A DNA stretch of 14,791 bases, from positions 1 to 14,791 of the forward strand of contig JAMDEE010000006.1 of assembly GCA_023487605.1 (NCBI GenBank). The letters run 5' to 3'. The position numbers and the translations under genes are program-made. Position 1 is the stretch's first letter, and every line of letters starts with the position of its first letter. Under the pieces are notes generated by a model. That model ran no database searches, was not told the DNA's origin, and saw only the letters and a list, made by a program, of their open reading frames with translations. Shown piece by piece: positions 13,607 through 14,791 of the stretch. The stretch is from Patescibacteria group bacterium. Its GTDB lineage: Bacteria > Patescibacteriota > Microgenomatia > Levybacterales > UBA12049.

Positions 13607-14791
13607 TCAAACTGCTATTTGATCAAGGGTAGCAGAATCTTTTCCTGCCCTGTTTAAATAAAGCTCACGTTCTTCTCTTATGATATCAAGAGGATGTTTA
13701 CCTGAAACGCAGTAGGAACATATATTATCTCTTTTCCCAAATGCCCATTCATAAGTTTCTTCAACTGCGTCAAGACTTAAATAATATACAGAATCTGCCC
13801 CGATTCTATCTGCAATTTCTTGAAAAGATAATTCTCTATAATTACCATTTTCATCCCTTATTACAGCTACAAGCTGATCTTTAAGAATAAAATAGCCCAT
13901 ATCGCATCTTTCTTTAAATGGCGGCAGAGCAAAAAGACAGTCTACCCGCGAAGCTCCTGCTTCTCGTAAAAGATCAATATATCCTCTTGCTTCTTTTATA
14001 GAACCGTCGGTGTCAGAAACGCCCAATGGACTCCCGCCTGCGGTCTTACCCCTAATATTGGAATCGTCAATGGTAACTACCTTTTTTCCCCTAACTAAGT
14101 CCGGATTCCAAATTGCATATTTTCCGTTTATTACGGCATGTATCTCCTCCTCTGTTCTGCCCATAAAACTTCTATCCCCATTGAGCTTGGCGATGACAGC
14201 AGTAGGCTTCTTTCCTAATTCCTGTGTATATCCTTCTATGTAGTCAAGTCCTGTTTCTGGAATACCAACATAAACATCTGCTTTCAATGGATGCTCTTTT
14301 GCTAAAATTCGCCCAGCTTCGAGACGTAAGTCTCTATAGAAAACAGGTTTTCCATCCTTAATGGTCGCTATTGAATCTCTCCCGGCCCCATAAAAATCAT
14401 GCAATATACATCTAAATTCTCTTTCGGAAGGAAACAGCTGTTTGCTAATTACACCATTAGGGAGAATCTCAACTAATTCTCCGCCTCTAACCTCTGTCCA
14501 TTTCATATCTTTATCTACTCTTGTTTCGGAAGCAAGAACAATTGCATCTCCAGACTCACCGCGCCATAAAGGCCAATGAACGCTTGGTCCCCTTAGTCCA
14601 AAAATATTTCCTTCTCCCGTAACCATAGTTAAACAAAATGCTAAAGGGATTCCTTTAAGCGCATTTCTAAAACGATCCGGCCAGATTTCGCCGTCCGCAG
14701 AAATTAGTGCGTATAAAATTTCTTCTGTATCAAATTGTGTATTAGGAACATAGCCTAATGACTTTTTAATTCTGTTTTTAATCCATCTACT
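13607..14791 (-). CDS. purF: Amidophosphoribosyltransferase-like protein (PurF), N-terminus outside window
   Basis: The frame is open from the window edge at 14791 to TGA at 13607 (394 residues visible), so the true start and the N-terminal catalytic Cys lie outside; the ATG at 14626 is internal. PurF turns PRPP and glutamine into phosphoribosylamine, step one of purine synthesis. Visible parts are the end of the glutaminase domain (DTEEILYALIS; FGLRGPSVHWPL; VLASETRVD), then the phosphoribosyltransferase domain: YVGIPETGLDYIEGY, RSFMGRT, the PRPP loop VVTIDDSNIRGKT (~238-250), LLREAGASRV, and GADSVYYLSLD. Cysteines in RCILHDFY, ERCDMGYF and NICSYCVSGKHPLDI match the four Fe-S ligands of B. 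subtilis PurF. The PRPP loop is divergent (usual DDSIVRGTTS) and is followed by an insertion of about 16 residues. No other purine gene is in view. Confidence 0.87.
   Translation of the reverse strand, partial: SRWIKNRIKKSLGYVPNTQFDTEEILYALISADGEIWPDRFRNALKGIPLAFCLTMVTGEGNIFGLRGPSVHWPLWRGESGDAIVLASETRVDKDMKWTEVRGGELVEILPNGVISKQLFPSEREFRCILHDFYGAGRDSIATIKDGKPVFYRDLRLEAGRILAKEHPLKADVYVGIPETGLDYIEGYTQELGKKPTAVIAKLNGDRSFMGRTEEEIHAVINGKYAIWNPDLVRGKKVVTIDDSNIRGKTAGGSPLGVSDTDGSIKEARGYIDLLREAGASRVDCLFALPPFKERCDMGYFILKDQLVAVIRDENGNYRELSFQEIADRIGADSVYYLSLDAVEETYEWAFGKRDNICSYCVSGKHPLDIIREERELYLNRAGKDSATLDQIAV

Noticed and set aside
14624..14626. ATG at 14626 as the start of the PurF-like gene
   Set aside because: The frame is open for 55 more codons to the window edge, and these encode recognisable glutaminase-domain sequence (DTEEILYALIS).

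Overview
The window looks like an AT-rich bacterial chromosome segment, most likely from the Candidate Phyla Radiation (Patescibacteria, perhaps a Microgenomates-type lineage). The grounds are compact, overlapping genes; a MurE that starts almost directly at its ATP-binding domain; a surface protein with a short 'QGF + hydrophobic stretch' N-terminus; and stand-alone domains where other bacteria have fusions. UGA ends mraZ, rsmH, the ftsI-like gene and the purF-like gene, so the recoded UGA of Gracilibacteria/Absconditabacteria (code 25) is excluded. The lineage is an inference from gene style, not from a marker-gene tree.

Layout. On the minus strand, from 11545 down to position 1, runs a division and cell-wall (dcw) cluster: mraZ, rsmH, an ftsL-like gene, a class B PBP (ftsI-like), murE, murC, murA, a GlmU uridylyltransferase-domain protein, a GNAT acetyltransferase, a HAD hydrolase, glmS, and a partial alpha/beta hydrolase cut by the left edge. 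Neighbours overlap by 4 to 13 bases or lie 1 to 14 bases apart, except for one 168-base gap before glmS. Upstream of mraZ are three 10-base-spaced AAAGTGG-type MraZ boxes next to a TTGACA/CAAAAT promoter. Divergent from it, a near-consensus promoter (TTGACA, 17 bases, TATACT) drives a plus-strand gene for a membrane-anchored PD40/TolB-like beta-propeller protein (11719-13098). That gene converges, with stop codons interleaved, on a small membrane-anchored minus-strand protein (13095-13562). At the right edge is a divergent amidophosphoribosyltransferase (PurF-like) gene whose start lies outside the window.

How the genes work together. GlmS makes glucosamine-6-phosphate. A GlmU-type uridylyltransferase, with an acetyltransferase that could be the adjacent GNAT, would lead to UDP-GlcNAc. 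MurA commits this to peptidoglycan, and MurC and MurE add amino acids to UDP-MurNAc. The PBP cross-links septal wall with its FtsL-like partner. MraZ represses the cluster and RsmH methylates 16S rRNA. MurB, MurD, MurF, MraY, MurG, FtsW and FtsZ are not in the window.

Most unusual signal: 7-base tandem repeat arrays lie inside conserved genes (two in glmS, one in murE, one in rsmH) and a degenerate version fills the only sizeable gap in the cluster. In the genes they fall in variable loops and keep the reading frame open. The two cleanest (AACTCTC in glmS, AAAGATC in rsmH) lie in the orientation that is free of stops in every frame.
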